Shown here one piece after another: positions 17,337 to 25,808 of a DNA stretch of 64,000 nt. Under the pieces are notes generated by a model. It ran no database searches, was not told the DNA's origin, and saw nothing but the letters and a program-made list of their open reading frames with translations. Source of the DNA: Endozoicomonas sp965261315 (GTDB taxonomy: Bacteria > Pseudomonadota > Gammaproteobacteria > Pseudomonadales > Endozoicomonadaceae); NCBI GenBank assembly GCA_965261315.1, contig CBDHDM010000066.1, positions 1-64,000 on the forward strand, written 5' to 3'. A program made the translations under genes and the position numbers. Position 1 is the stretch's first letter; every line of letters starts with the position of its first letter.

Positions 17337-18158
17337 ATGTTTGAGCGAATAAAAGAAGATATTAAAACCGTAATGGCCCGGGACCCGGCCGCTCGCAGTA
17401 CTTTTGAAGTGATTACCAATTACCCCGGGCTGCACGCCCTGTTGCTCCATCGAGTGTCTCATAAGTTGTGGAAAGGCGGTTTTCTCTGGCTGGGGCGAAC
17501 ACTTTCAACGTTTAATCGCTGGTTAACCGGTATTGAGATTCATCCCGGGGCAACCATCGGTCGTCGTTTTTTTATTGATCATGGAATGGGGGTGGTCATT
17601 GGTGAGACGGCGGTGATTCATGATGATGTCACGTTATATCATGGTGTGACACTGGGGGGGACTTCTCCGAATAAAGGTAAGGAACATCCAGCCAATCAAG
17701 GTAAGCGGCATCCGACGTTAGCAAATGGGGTTGTTGTTGGTGCTGGTGCCAAAGTCCTGGGGCCATTCCTTGTGGGAGAGGGGGCCAGGATTGGATCCAA
17801 CGCTGTGGTTGTGCGCGAAGTTCCACCTGGCGCTACTGTCGTTGGTATTCCCGGTAGGATTGTTAAAAAGCCTGAGGTTGCAGATGACAAGGATGATCGT
17901 CGTCATGCCAATGCTGAAAAGATGGCAGAAAAGATGGGTTTTGATGCTTATGCGGTCACCTCTGAAATGCCTGACCCGACAGCGCATGCTATCTCGGCCA
18001 TGCTTGATCACCTCCATGAGGTGGATTCCCGCTTTGATACATTATGTCAGGTATTAAAGGACAATGGTCTTGAGTGTAAGGTAAGACCATTGCCAGAGTT
18101 GAAGAAAGAAGACTTTGAGCCGGTTAAGGAAGAGAGTCGAGAGGTACTGGCTGACTAG
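17337..18158 (+). CDS. cysE: Serine O-acetyltransferase
   Basis: CysE makes O-acetylserine, the cysteine precursor, from serine and acetyl-CoA. Start ATG 17337 gives MFERIKEDIKTVMARDPAARS, matching the family; an upstream in-frame ATG (17283) adds an unlikely leader. The C-terminal left-handed beta-helix is seen in hexapeptide repeats from IEIHPGATIG to IGSNAVVVREVPPGATVVG, including FIDHGMGVVIGET and the catalytic HGVTLGG. A C-terminal extension of about 70 residues follows the helix. In relatives iscR usually comes next; here the accessory island begins instead. Confidence 0.94.
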   Translation: MFERIKEDIKTVMARDPAARSTFEVITNYPGLHALLLHRVSHKLWKGGFLWLGRTLSTFNRWLTGIEIHPGATIGRRFFIDHGMGVVIGETAVIHDDVTLYHGVTLGGTSPNKGKEHPANQGKRHPTLANGVVVGAGAKVLGPFLVGEGARIGSNAVVVREVPPGATVVGIPGRIVKKPEVADDKDDRRHANAEKMAEKMGFDAYAVTSEMPDPTAHAISAMLDHLHEVDSRFDTLCQVLKDNGLECKVRPLPELKKEDFEPVKEESREVLAD

Positions 18159-18215
18159 CAGAGTTTTCTCTGGTTGCTATGGGGTAGATAGGTAAGGTTA
18201 CTCTGTATGTTTGAT

Positions 18216-18244
18216 AACAGATACCTCATATGAGGGTATCTGTT
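18216..18244 (+). terminator. Hairpin after cysE
   Basis: AACAGATACC and GGTATCTGTT form a 10-bp stem around TCATATGAG, 58 bp past the cysE stop. The T-run is poor, so it may be a weak terminator. Confidence 0.5.
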
Positions 18245-18330
18245 GCTGTGCAGACGTCGGATGGTTTAAAGGTGGTTACTCCTGCTCTCTTAACTGGCTA
18301 AATATAATTATCACTATATCTTCATGGTGG

Positions 18331-19440
18331 TTATCTATCATACATGGCGAACTCGGTTTTTTGTGCTTTAACATAGTCTTCGTATTGGTCTGGTGTCATC
18401 CCAAAGTCAAAAGCATTAACTCTTTTTTGCATTGTTTCTGCCCCTGAAAAGTGGAACGTATTGCAGTGAATATTCATTTTTTGGCAAGTGCTTTCAACGT
18501 ATTCTAAATTTTCACGGATATCGTCAATAAAGCAAACGTGCCTGGTTTCTTGAAACTTTTCATTTATATATTGTTCAAGGGCAGCTCCTTTTGTGCCATA
18601 AGCGCTCTCTATGCTGTCAAACATGTCGGGGTTAAGACCTGCCTTTCTTATCTTAATTTCGGTTTCTTCTTTGCTGGCCTTGGTTAGTAAGATGATATGG
18701 CTGTCGGGAGCCTTTTGTCTTATTTCTCTTATTACTCTCGGGGTTTCTGCTTCGATCAAGACTTTTTGTCTTTTACCATGAATTATGTCAGTAGCAATAA
18801 TCGTCTCATCAACATCCAAAACTACTAATGTTTTATATCCATTCTGAACATGCCCGGTGAGTATTCCAATACTGGCTACATCCTGTTTTAGATCAGGGGT
18901 TGGTAGATGTTCAAGTTGTGGGCTGCATCTTGCACCTGATTGATGGTAAGGCCAAGTGATAGCTGTTAATCGATTTGTGGAGCCTGATCCGGCAGTAGGT
19001 CTTAGTGAGGATGCGTATGTACTGCTTGCTGCCGCACGTGAATAAGAGCGAGGCTGGGTAGCGGTTGAAGCCTTTTCATCCCATTGTGCATATTGTTTTT
19101 TAATTGCTTCGTAATTTAGAAGTTCCCTGCCTGAATGACTGGGGGTGAACCCGCCTGAGGAGTCTGGCTGGAAATAAAGCTGCTCATCAAATGATGTGAT
19201 AGCTCTTATCTCATCATTAAAAAAAGCGCCGTCAGTGGTATTTTCAAAAAGTGCTTTTAGAATTTTGCATTGTTCTTCAGTGAGTGGTACGTCGTGTGTG
19301 GTTGTTAAATGAAATCGTTCTTGTGTATGTCGGGAAGGCTGTCCATTTGCTTGTTCTACGTTGTATTCACCAGTATGGAGGTTATATTCGATTGACTTCT
19401 GGCTGCTTAAAATTAGTGCCGCTCTGAGTGATGAATCCAT
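18331..19440 (-). CDS. Accessory protein with C-terminal HAD phosphatase-like domain
   Basis: A 369-residue protein. From about residue 205 a HAD-superfamily domain carries motif I DVDET, motif II LLTKAS, a lysine in GTKGAAL and motif IV FIDDIREN, so all four catalytic motifs are present. It resembles the HAD-like proteins of unknown function (DUF2608 type) of intracellular bacteria. Residues 75-125 (FFNDEIRAITSFDEQLYFQP through NYEAIKKQY) are similar to a stretch of the protein at 22095-23759, so the two are paralogues. A Ser/Thr-rich linker separates the halves. There is no signal peptide. The substrate is unknown. Confidence 0.7.
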   Translation of the reverse strand: MDSSLRAALILSSQKSIEYNLHTGEYNVEQANGQPSRHTQERFHLTTTHDVPLTEEQCKILKALFENTTDGAFFNDEIRAITSFDEQLYFQPDSSGGFTPSHSGRELLNYEAIKKQYAQWDEKASTATQPRSYSRAAASSTYASSLRPTAGSGSTNRLTAITWPYHQSGARCSPQLEHLPTPDLKQDVASIGILTGHVQNGYKTLVVLDVDETIIATDIIHGKRQKVLIEAETPRVIREIRQKAPDSHIILLTKASKEETEIKIRKAGLNPDMFDSIESAYGTKGAALEQYINEKFQETRHVCFIDDIRENLEYVESTCQKMNIHCNTFHFSGAETMQKRVNAFDFGMTPDQYEDYVKAQKTEFAMYDR

Positions 19441-19871
19441 TTGTTTAATTCCTTGATTGAATAGTCGTTAATGCCATTAATTCCTTGGACTGAATAGTTG
19501 AGACATTGTCCATCAATATAATATCCGTCATTAAAAAATTGGTTAGTAATATGGACGTTCATAAAACCAGAGCTCCTGATCAACAGTTGTTGATGGTCAT
19601 TATGCTGCTTTCAACAACGGTAATCTAAAAGTTTGTGCGTATGGTAATGAGATAAGGCCTTACAGGGCTTTCGTACATTTAAGATTTTATTGGGATTCTG
19701 TGAACATCGATAAAAGTGTTTACCCGGGGCTGGCAATAGTTGCTGGTTTTGTTGAGAAGACTATTAAATTTTTGGAAGGGGGCAGATGCCATTATACACA
19801 GATGATAATGGTATCTGTTAAAAAAGGAGAATAAGAAAGCCGGGACGCTTTCTTTAATCTGGTTTCGAAAG
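19441..19871. other. 431-bp intergenic region in the accessory island
   Basis: AT-rich, with no convincing open frame. It contains an imperfect direct repeat, TTAATTCCTTG at 19445 and at 19479, each followed by a GAATAGT-like sequence, just upstream of the HAD-protein start. It presumably contains that gene's promoter. Confidence 0.35.
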
Positions 19872-20702
19872 CTAGCGCAAAGCTGGTTTTTCAGCTTGTG
19901 AGGCTAACTGTTTTTTAGCGCATTGGTCATTCAGCTCCATGGTTTGCAGTGCTACCTGGCATATACTCAAAAGGAAATCGGCGTCTTGAAAGCTCGCGCT
20001 ATCTTGTGTCGCCAGGGATGCCTCAACTCTTTTGTGTAGGCTAAACATTTGCTGAGCATAGGTCTTGTAGCACGCCATATCTTTCGGGCTGGCAGCTATT
20101 GCAGCTGGCACCTTCAAGCTTCCTGACTCAATATCGATAACTTTGCCACTTTTTATTAAAGCTTGAAATCCGGATAAGAGTTTCTCTTTTGCTTCGGCTG
20201 GGCCGCCTTCGCGACGGTATCTTCCATCGGATTCGGCTTTTTTCATGTCGAATTTAAACGCAAAGTCGGGTGTATCATAGTTTTGATCTAAGAAACGTCG
20301 AGCTTCTGCAGCATCGCTTTGATGGCCTCTAAGAACACGGACTGCCTCTTTAAAAAATTGCGCTGCAGATGTGTCCTCTACAGCAACAGTTAAAGGTGAG
20401 TCGTCTTTATTTGTTTTTGTGGAGTCGTAAGCCTCGTAATAAGAGTCTTTGTTCGCAAGCAGGTGGCTGGATGTGTCATTACTTCTTTGAATGCACTGTT
20501 CTGCAATCTCTATTGCAATATCGGTTTTTGTCTGCAGATCATCTGCTGAGCGGAACCTTGCCATTAAGGGTGATAAAGCTGCTCTGGATGTTTCAACCAT
20601 AAACATTTGATAAAGGTGGTGTTCAAAAAAACCACGGTGTTCAAAAATTGATTTACAGTGGTCAGGGTAGTTGGCTTTCCCAAGAACGTCTCTCTTTCTC
20701 AT
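19872..20702 (-). CDS. Uncharacterised protein, possibly 5'-truncated
   Basis: I do not recognise this 276-residue, mostly helical, soluble-looking protein. It has no signal peptide or membrane segment. The open frame continues about 20 residues upstream of ATG 20702 (reading RGSYDSFKKEHKELCDF) before a stop. The nearest upstream DNA belongs to the IS4 element end, so the N-terminus may have been lost. It lies on the same strand as the two HAD-type paralogues and between them, so it may have been part of the same gene cluster. Confidence 0.55.
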   Translation of the reverse strand: MRKRDVLGKANYPDHCKSIFEHRGFFEHHLYQMFMVETSRAALSPLMARFRSADDLQTKTDIAIEIAEQCIQRSNDTSSHLLANKDSYYEAYDSTKTNKDDSPLTVAVEDTSAAQFFKEAVRVLRGHQSDAAEARRFLDQNYDTPDFAFKFDMKKAESDGRYRREGGPAEAKEKLLSGFQALIKSGKVIDIESGSLKVPAAIAASPKDMACYKTYAQQMFSLHKRVEASLATQDSASFQDADFLLSICQVALQTMELNDQCAKKQLASQAEKPALR

Positions 20703-20833
20703 AAAGTCGCACAGCTCTTTATGTTCTTTTTTGAAGCTATCATAAGAGCCTCGACTTTAGACTTTATATAAAACGAACGATTGGTTGATTTTATATAAAT
20801 TAAAAAAGCCAATACTGGCGATCTCTTTTTCTA

Positions 20834-22083
20834 AGTTCGCTTTTATTACCAATTTTTGTCTAAAAGCCTTTATTTATGCGGCTTCCGACTTATCAGGTAT
20901 CGTCTGATCGATCAGTTCACCAAAATTGAACTCATATTTTTGGCTATATCGGTTCCAGCCTTTACGAATAGGGAACCTCGGAATAATTCTTGAAAGGGCA
21001 ATTCTCATCATGCCTGCGGTTGTTGTATCCGGATCTCTCCAGGGTATTCGGGAAATATTCAGACACGCCTGATTTTTGCAGACGGTCAACAACTGCAATA
21101 ACGCATAGCCTGCCATTTTCAAATGCATCCATCTCAGTAGTGTTCTCAGCTTTTGTTGCCACAGGTGGCGACAGCCAAAAGCGTGTTTGAGTTGATGAAA
21201 CATGGACTCAACCGGCCACCTTCTGGCATAGGCACGAAGAACTTCTATCCCTTCAAGTTCCACGTTGGTAGCGATAAATATCCGGTTTTCAGTGAGCCCC
21301 TTGTCATTCTCAAACCGGCTCCAGACAACCCGAACTTTCTGCCCCTTAAGGAACCGGGCACGACAAATTAGGGTGCGGTAACGTACAGTACGAAATCTGC
21401 CGTACATCCATACTATTACCCTGTCTTCTGGCAGTTTTTCCACCTCTGCGGCTATCATTTTGGTACCGTACTTTTTTGGACGACCTCGTTTCTTAACAGT
21501 AATCGCAGGGGGCAATGCATACAGAGCCCGATTCGATGGTATTTGACCAATCACCTCATAGCCCATATCTATAGCGGGTTGCATCAGTGTCCAGTTCATA
21601 TACCAGCAGTCGGCAAGCAGCCGCAAAGCTCGTTCCTGTACTTCTTGTCGAACCACCTTGAGCATGGCAACTGCGATTCTCAGTTTGCTGGTATTGCCAG
21701 AAGCCGGTGCCGGAAATGAGATAACGGGAATGGCAGTAAAGACTTCATCCATAGTTCGTTCAAATACCACAGCCAAAGACACCCAGCATTGTCAGGAAAA
21801 TGGTGGGTACGGCAAGCCGGAATCAGAAAAGCGTTCGATTGTCATCAAGATCCAAAGTAAAGGTTCGTCCGGTGGTGCTTTTGAACATACCAGCCGAATC
21901 AGGCGACATGCCAAGTGTTTCCACCGCCACTTACCTTGGCTAGCTGCTCCACACACACTGAAAGTTAATAGACAACAGAGCCTGTGTGACAAAACCTGCC
22001 CGGATAACATGCAACCAAACAACAGTTCACAGAACGTTGGTACTGCATGATAGCGCTCCTGCAATAAACATAAAGCGAGCTCC
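20834..22083 (-). mobile_element. IS4-family insertion sequence, degenerate
   Basis: About 1.25 kb around a DDE transposase. Imperfect terminal repeats AGTTCGCTTT (plus strand, 20834) and AGCTCGCTTT (minus strand, ending near 22083) bound it; the ends are approximate. The right end lies about 12 bp from the premature stop of the paralogue at 22095-23759, so the element probably truncated that gene. No target duplication was identified. Confidence 0.55.
20874..22064 (-). pseudogene. IS4-family transposase with in-frame stop
   Basis: Two open segments in the same frame, 22064-21792 and 21782-20874, are separated by one TGA and three codons. Together they give a transposase of about 396 residues. 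The second part contains the DDE Asp in LADCWYM. It also has the exact IS4 signature Y-x2-R-x3-E-x6-K in YARRWPVESMFHQLK, and the basic block KKRGRPKKYG. The TGA makes it a pseudogene unless it is read through. Confidence 0.78.
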
Positions 22084-22094
22084 CGGAGGCTGAT

Positions 22095-23759
22095 TTAGCA
22101 ACCGTCTCGTATTTGAAGATTAGAGATGGTTGCTATTTTTGACTGTTGAACTAGCTCGAGATAAGAGCCTTTGTAGTCAGAAAAGTAATGCCGAATCACA
22201 ACTGGCTGCTGTTGCTCCTTCTTGGCTACTTCAATCTGTCCTGCGGTCGTTTTGGGCATGGGGCTCATTGCTTTTACAACGGCTTTTGAGGAGCTTGGAC
22301 GTGAGCTGACGACAGCTTCCGGGGTGGGGCGCTTCTCTGTATTTCTGTTCAGTGGTTCAGAGGTTCTGGTGCTGCCAGATGTATCCGGGTTTCCTTTGCT
22401 TGATAGTGTCGTTGAGTGAACCTGTTGAGGCTGTTTAGCGGTAAAGGAGAGTTTTGATCTTGAGGTTTGTGCAATGGCTTCAGGCATATTTTCCCAGCGA
22501 TGATACTGGCTCTTTATCTCTTCATAACCTGGAAGCTGTGCCCTTGCAGGGCTGGTAGAGAACCCTCCATCGTTATTTGGTGCAAAATAATAACGTTCAT
22601 CCAGAGAGGTGAGTGCTTTCAGGTCATCGTTGAAAAAGACTTGTCCCTTCTCGATATGCAACTGGAGGCTTCTAAAATGATCGTTTGTTATTGGAATACA
22701 CTGGATTCGGCCTCGTTCCAAGACGGTTTCACGATGCTTTAATGTTGGCTCTAAGTACTGGAAGACAAAAACTTTAACAGTTCTATCATGCATTCCACGG
22801 AAGGGTAATAGCTTATATGTTCTATCTACAGGAGCCCTCTCAACAAAGACGGCTGGATTTGTTATGGCTTCCTTAGGGAGGTTAAATTCCAATTCCATTG
22901 GAGGCTGCTGTGCTTGCATACCGGCGCACAACAGTAATACTTCTTCAATAAAACCGTGTGAGTCCGTTGTTAAAACACCTTGCGGGGCATCCTTTTTAAA
23001 TATGGCATTTACTGAGGCGACACGTTCCTCTCTGTATTTTTCTAATATTTTGGTATTACTGGATGGTTCATCGAGATTGCTGATCATTGAGCCTTTAAGC
23101 GCTTGCATTGGTGCCGTTTCATTTATTCTGGTGACTTGCAATGGCGTTGGTGAATGAGGAGGACATAGCCCAAAAGCTCTCGGATTTCTACAGATCTCTG
23201 CCAGGTTGTGGTACCCCAATGCTGTTGGTGCATTGGTTTTGCCTATAGCTTCCCTTAATGCACGTACAGTGAATTCTTGATAGGCTGGACTCCCGATTTT
23301 GAATTGATCATAACAAAATCTATAGACTTCCATGATTGCCTCATTTCTCGTGTGTGCACTGCCTCTTAAGTGAGCACTTTTTACAGTTGAAGCAGTCTGA
23401 AATGTAGGCTGGCTATACTTTTCCTGTAAAACCGATGGTCGTGTTTTTGTAGAAATATTTTCTACTTTGCTGGTATCCCTGCTAACTTCTCTGGCTAACT
23501 TCTGGCCTATCTTCTTAGTAAGGTCCTCGTGCCATCCTGCTTTCTCTTTTAGTTCCTGTTCTTTGCTTTTTATACATGCTTGTAACCGTTTAACTTCTGC
23601 TTCAGGTTCGGTAAGCCAATTCTGAATGCTTTCCGGTAATTGTGCAGAGGCTTGAGCCTGTACTTCGCGTTTTCTTTGTACGGACTCCGCTGAGCTTGAC
23701 GTTTGGCGGGCTGCTAACAGACCCTTAAGAGCTTCTAATTCTTTCTGGGTAGTTCTCAT
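22095..23759 (-). CDS. Truncated paralogue of the HAD-domain accessory protein
   Basis: A 554-residue frame whose residues 395-450 (FFNDDLKALTSLDERYYFAP through GYEEIKSQY) match residues 75-125 of the protein at 18331-19440. It then has a Ser/Thr/Pro-rich linker. The frame ends after RHYFSDYKGSYLELVQQ at a stop only about 12 bp from the IS4 element, exactly where the sister protein continues into its HAD domain; the HAD domain is therefore missing. At the other end the frame is open past ATG 23759 up to 23888, where an IS66-like element begins, so the true N-terminus is also lost. The N-terminal 110 residues are coiled-coil-like. It is probably non-functional or altered. Confidence 0.65.
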   Translation of the reverse strand: MRTTQKELEALKGLLAARQTSSSAESVQRKREVQAQASAQLPESIQNWLTEPEAEVKRLQACIKSKEQELKEKAGWHEDLTKKIGQKLAREVSRDTSKVENISTKTRPSVLQEKYSQPTFQTASTVKSAHLRGSAHTRNEAIMEVYRFCYDQFKIGSPAYQEFTVRALREAIGKTNAPTALGYHNLAEICRNPRAFGLCPPHSPTPLQVTRINETAPMQALKGSMISNLDEPSSNTKILEKYREERVASVNAIFKKDAPQGVLTTDSHGFIEEVLLLCAGMQAQQPPMELEFNLPKEAITNPAVFVERAPVDRTYKLLPFRGMHDRTVKVFVFQYLEPTLKHRETVLERGRIQCIPITNDHFRSLQLHIEKGQVFFNDDLKALTSLDERYYFAPNNDGGFSTSPARAQLPGYEEIKSQYHRWENMPEAIAQTSRSKLSFTAKQPQQVHSTTLSSKGNPDTSGSTRTSEPLNRNTEKRPTPEAVVSSRPSSSKAVVKAMSPMPKTTAGQIEVAKKEQQQPVVIRHYFSDYKGSYLELVQQSKIATISNLQIRDGC

Positions 23760-23889
23760 TGCCAGTTTTCTACGCTCTAACTCATCTGTTTCATCCCCAT
23801 GACCTGATTGACTCTCTGTTTCTTCGATACATGGTCTTTCTGCAGCAACGAGAAGATTTTTCAGATGTGTTTGATTGTCTAGTTTGAGA

Positions 23890-25175
23890 GTAACTGCTCA
23901 TATTTAACTGGCAAGACAAGCCTGCCAGATCAAAAAAAGAGCTTCTGGTTTTCCCGTATACTTCCCGCATGCATCTGCCAGACCATCTTCTTTCCGGTAA
24001 AGACGGTGAACAGCTTCGTTCATTCGTCCAAAATATACTCGATACTGTCGAGCGGCAGAGTGTGCAGATCGAAAAACAGAATGAGCAGCTCAAAAAGCAA
24101 AATATGCAGATCGAGAAGCTCTCCGAAGACAATGAGAAACTCCGGGCAGAACTCCGGCACCTGAAAAAGCAGAAGGGCAAACCCAAAATAAGACCTAATG
24201 TGCCCGATCAAACCGATCAGGGTGAAACCCCGTCAGAAGAAGATGCCGAAGCTCAAGGCTCCACTCAGAATAACAGCGGCCCTCCTCCCAAGGGTAAGCG
24301 GCCAAAACGGCAAAATCCCGGTGAAACAGCGTCACCTCCCATTACGGTTGATCGTGAAGAGATCTGCAAAGTTCCCAACCCACAGGAAGGCTGGCGGTTC
24401 AAGGGCTTCTATGATTCCCTTCATACTGAGATGGTTGTCGAATTTGTCACGACTCTTTACCGGCGTGAGTACTATCTGACACCTGAAGGAATAGTGTCAG
24501 CATCTCTACCAGAACATGTTAAAGCAAGAGTCGGATCAACTTTCTAACCCGACTGCAGGGGAAAGAATGCTGTTATTTGCTTGATTCTGTGGCTATTGAT
24601 TATATGAAACAGGTCAAGATGGCAGGGAAATGGGTAAAAGCCCTCTCTGCCAGCGACGAACAGACCTTTAATTCATTAGAAGAATGGGAAACCTTCCTTG
24701 ATCATCTTGGCCTGACCGCTGTTCAGCAAAGACGCTGGGCAACAGAAGGCGTGTTGAAAGCAGTACTGGTTAAGAAGCAGCAAATAAAGCGAGATTTTAA
24801 CCACTGGGTAACAACCCGGGTTGATTATCCTGACTTGCAAACGGTATTGGGGAAGCTGATGGTTGTCAGGGAGGAGCTGTTACTGGTTCTTGAATACCCG
24901 TGGCTACCGTTACATAACAACCTGATGGAAAGGCAGATCAGGGAGTACGTGAAAAGGCGAAAAGTCAGCGGTGGAACCCGCAGTGACCTTGGCCAAATGT
25001 GCCGTGATACTTTTGCCAGCCTGAAAAAGACCTGTAAGCAGCATGGGATTTCGTTTGCCAAATATCTGAAAGACAGGCTTTCTGGAACAAACCTGTTACC
25101 TCGTCTAAAAGATCTGGTACTGCAAGCATCAGGTCATCAGGAAACTGTTATTGCCAGTTAAATATGAGCAGTTAC
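23890..25175 (+). mobile_element. IS66-like element with internal deletion
   Basis: Perfect 25-bp terminal inverted repeats lie at 23890-23914 (begins GTAACTGCTCATA) and 25151-25175 (ends TATGAGCAGTTAC). The length is 1286 bp. The flanking 8-mers (GTTTGAGA left, GAAGCAGC right) do not match, so there is no target duplication. It separates two genes that are each truncated at its edge, which points to a rearrangement after insertion. Confidence 0.85.
23969..25161 (+). pseudogene. IS66-like transposase, deleted and frameshifted
   Basis: The first open part (23969-24547) has a long coiled coil (residues 25-70), a Pro/Lys-rich linker and the start of the catalytic region. The second (24577-25161, different frame) has the C-terminal part with NNLMERQIREYVKRRK and SGGTRSDLG, typical of IS66-like transposases. 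The central catalytic region with the first acidic residues is missing between them, so the enzyme cannot be active. Confidence 0.78.
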
Positions 25176-25508
25176 GAAGCAGCTATACCTCCAATAAAGC
25201 GTTTTAATGTTCCTGAATCAAAGGTTATTAAAGTATTTCTTACAGATAGTAGGATAAAGGTTCTCGATATACAGGCAAATATATATTCTGATGATTTTTT
25301 GACTCATCTAAGGTATCGCGTTCCCTGCCTTACAATAGTGAATGAAATAAAATTCTGGACAGAGAGTATGGAAGTAATCTTGGATGTATTGAATGGTTCA
25401 GATGAAAGTATCAGGGATATTGATTTTGTTCGAATGTTGATTTTTAATAAGTTTGAAACTGTTACTGATGGATGGTTTGGTGTTTTAATGAGAGCATGGA
25501 ATAGTTAA
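25176..25508 (+). pseudogene. 5'-truncated gene of unknown function
   Basis: The frame runs into the IS66-like terminal repeat; the only upstream ATG (25164) lies within that repeat, so the native start was lost. The remaining 110 residues (RVPCLTIVNEIKFW, ending FGVLMRAWNS) match no family I know. AT-rich, like its downstream neighbour. Confidence 0.45.
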
Positions 25509-25518
25509 TAGGTTTTTC

Positions 25519-25755
25519 ATGATTTTTAATCAGTTCAAGATGTCAATTCGAAGTCATCGCTACTTCAATGATTTTCTATTAGAAATAAATAACTGGTTAG
25601 AAAAGTGTTCCAAGTGTGAGGATGTATATAATCCAAGTGCTAAGGATTATGTTATTAAGTTGAAAAATTATTTGTTCGAAGGTACTGTAAAGCCAGTTCG
25701 GAAAAGACAAAGATTATATGATCTCAATATTTATGGAGAGGTTTCAGGTGGTTAA
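25519..25755 (+). CDS. Small uncharacterised protein
   Basis: A 78-residue basic protein starting MIFNQFKMSIRSHRYF, 10 bp after the preceding truncated gene and on the same strand, so the two may have been an operon. It has no signal peptide and no recognisable motif. AT-rich composition fits the accessory island. It could be a fragment. Confidence 0.4.
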   Translation: MIFNQFKMSIRSHRYFNDFLLEINNWLEKCSKCEDVYNPSAKDYVIKLKNYLFEGTVKPVRKRQRLYDLNIYGEVSGG

Positions 25756-25808
25756 ATATATGTAACAACCTGAAATTGTTTGAGTCAGGTTCATTTATTT
25801 TTTTGACT

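Noticed and set aside
24548..24576. Two separate genes in the IS66-like element
   Set aside because: The parts correspond to the two ends of one transposase with the centre missing; they are one pseudogene.
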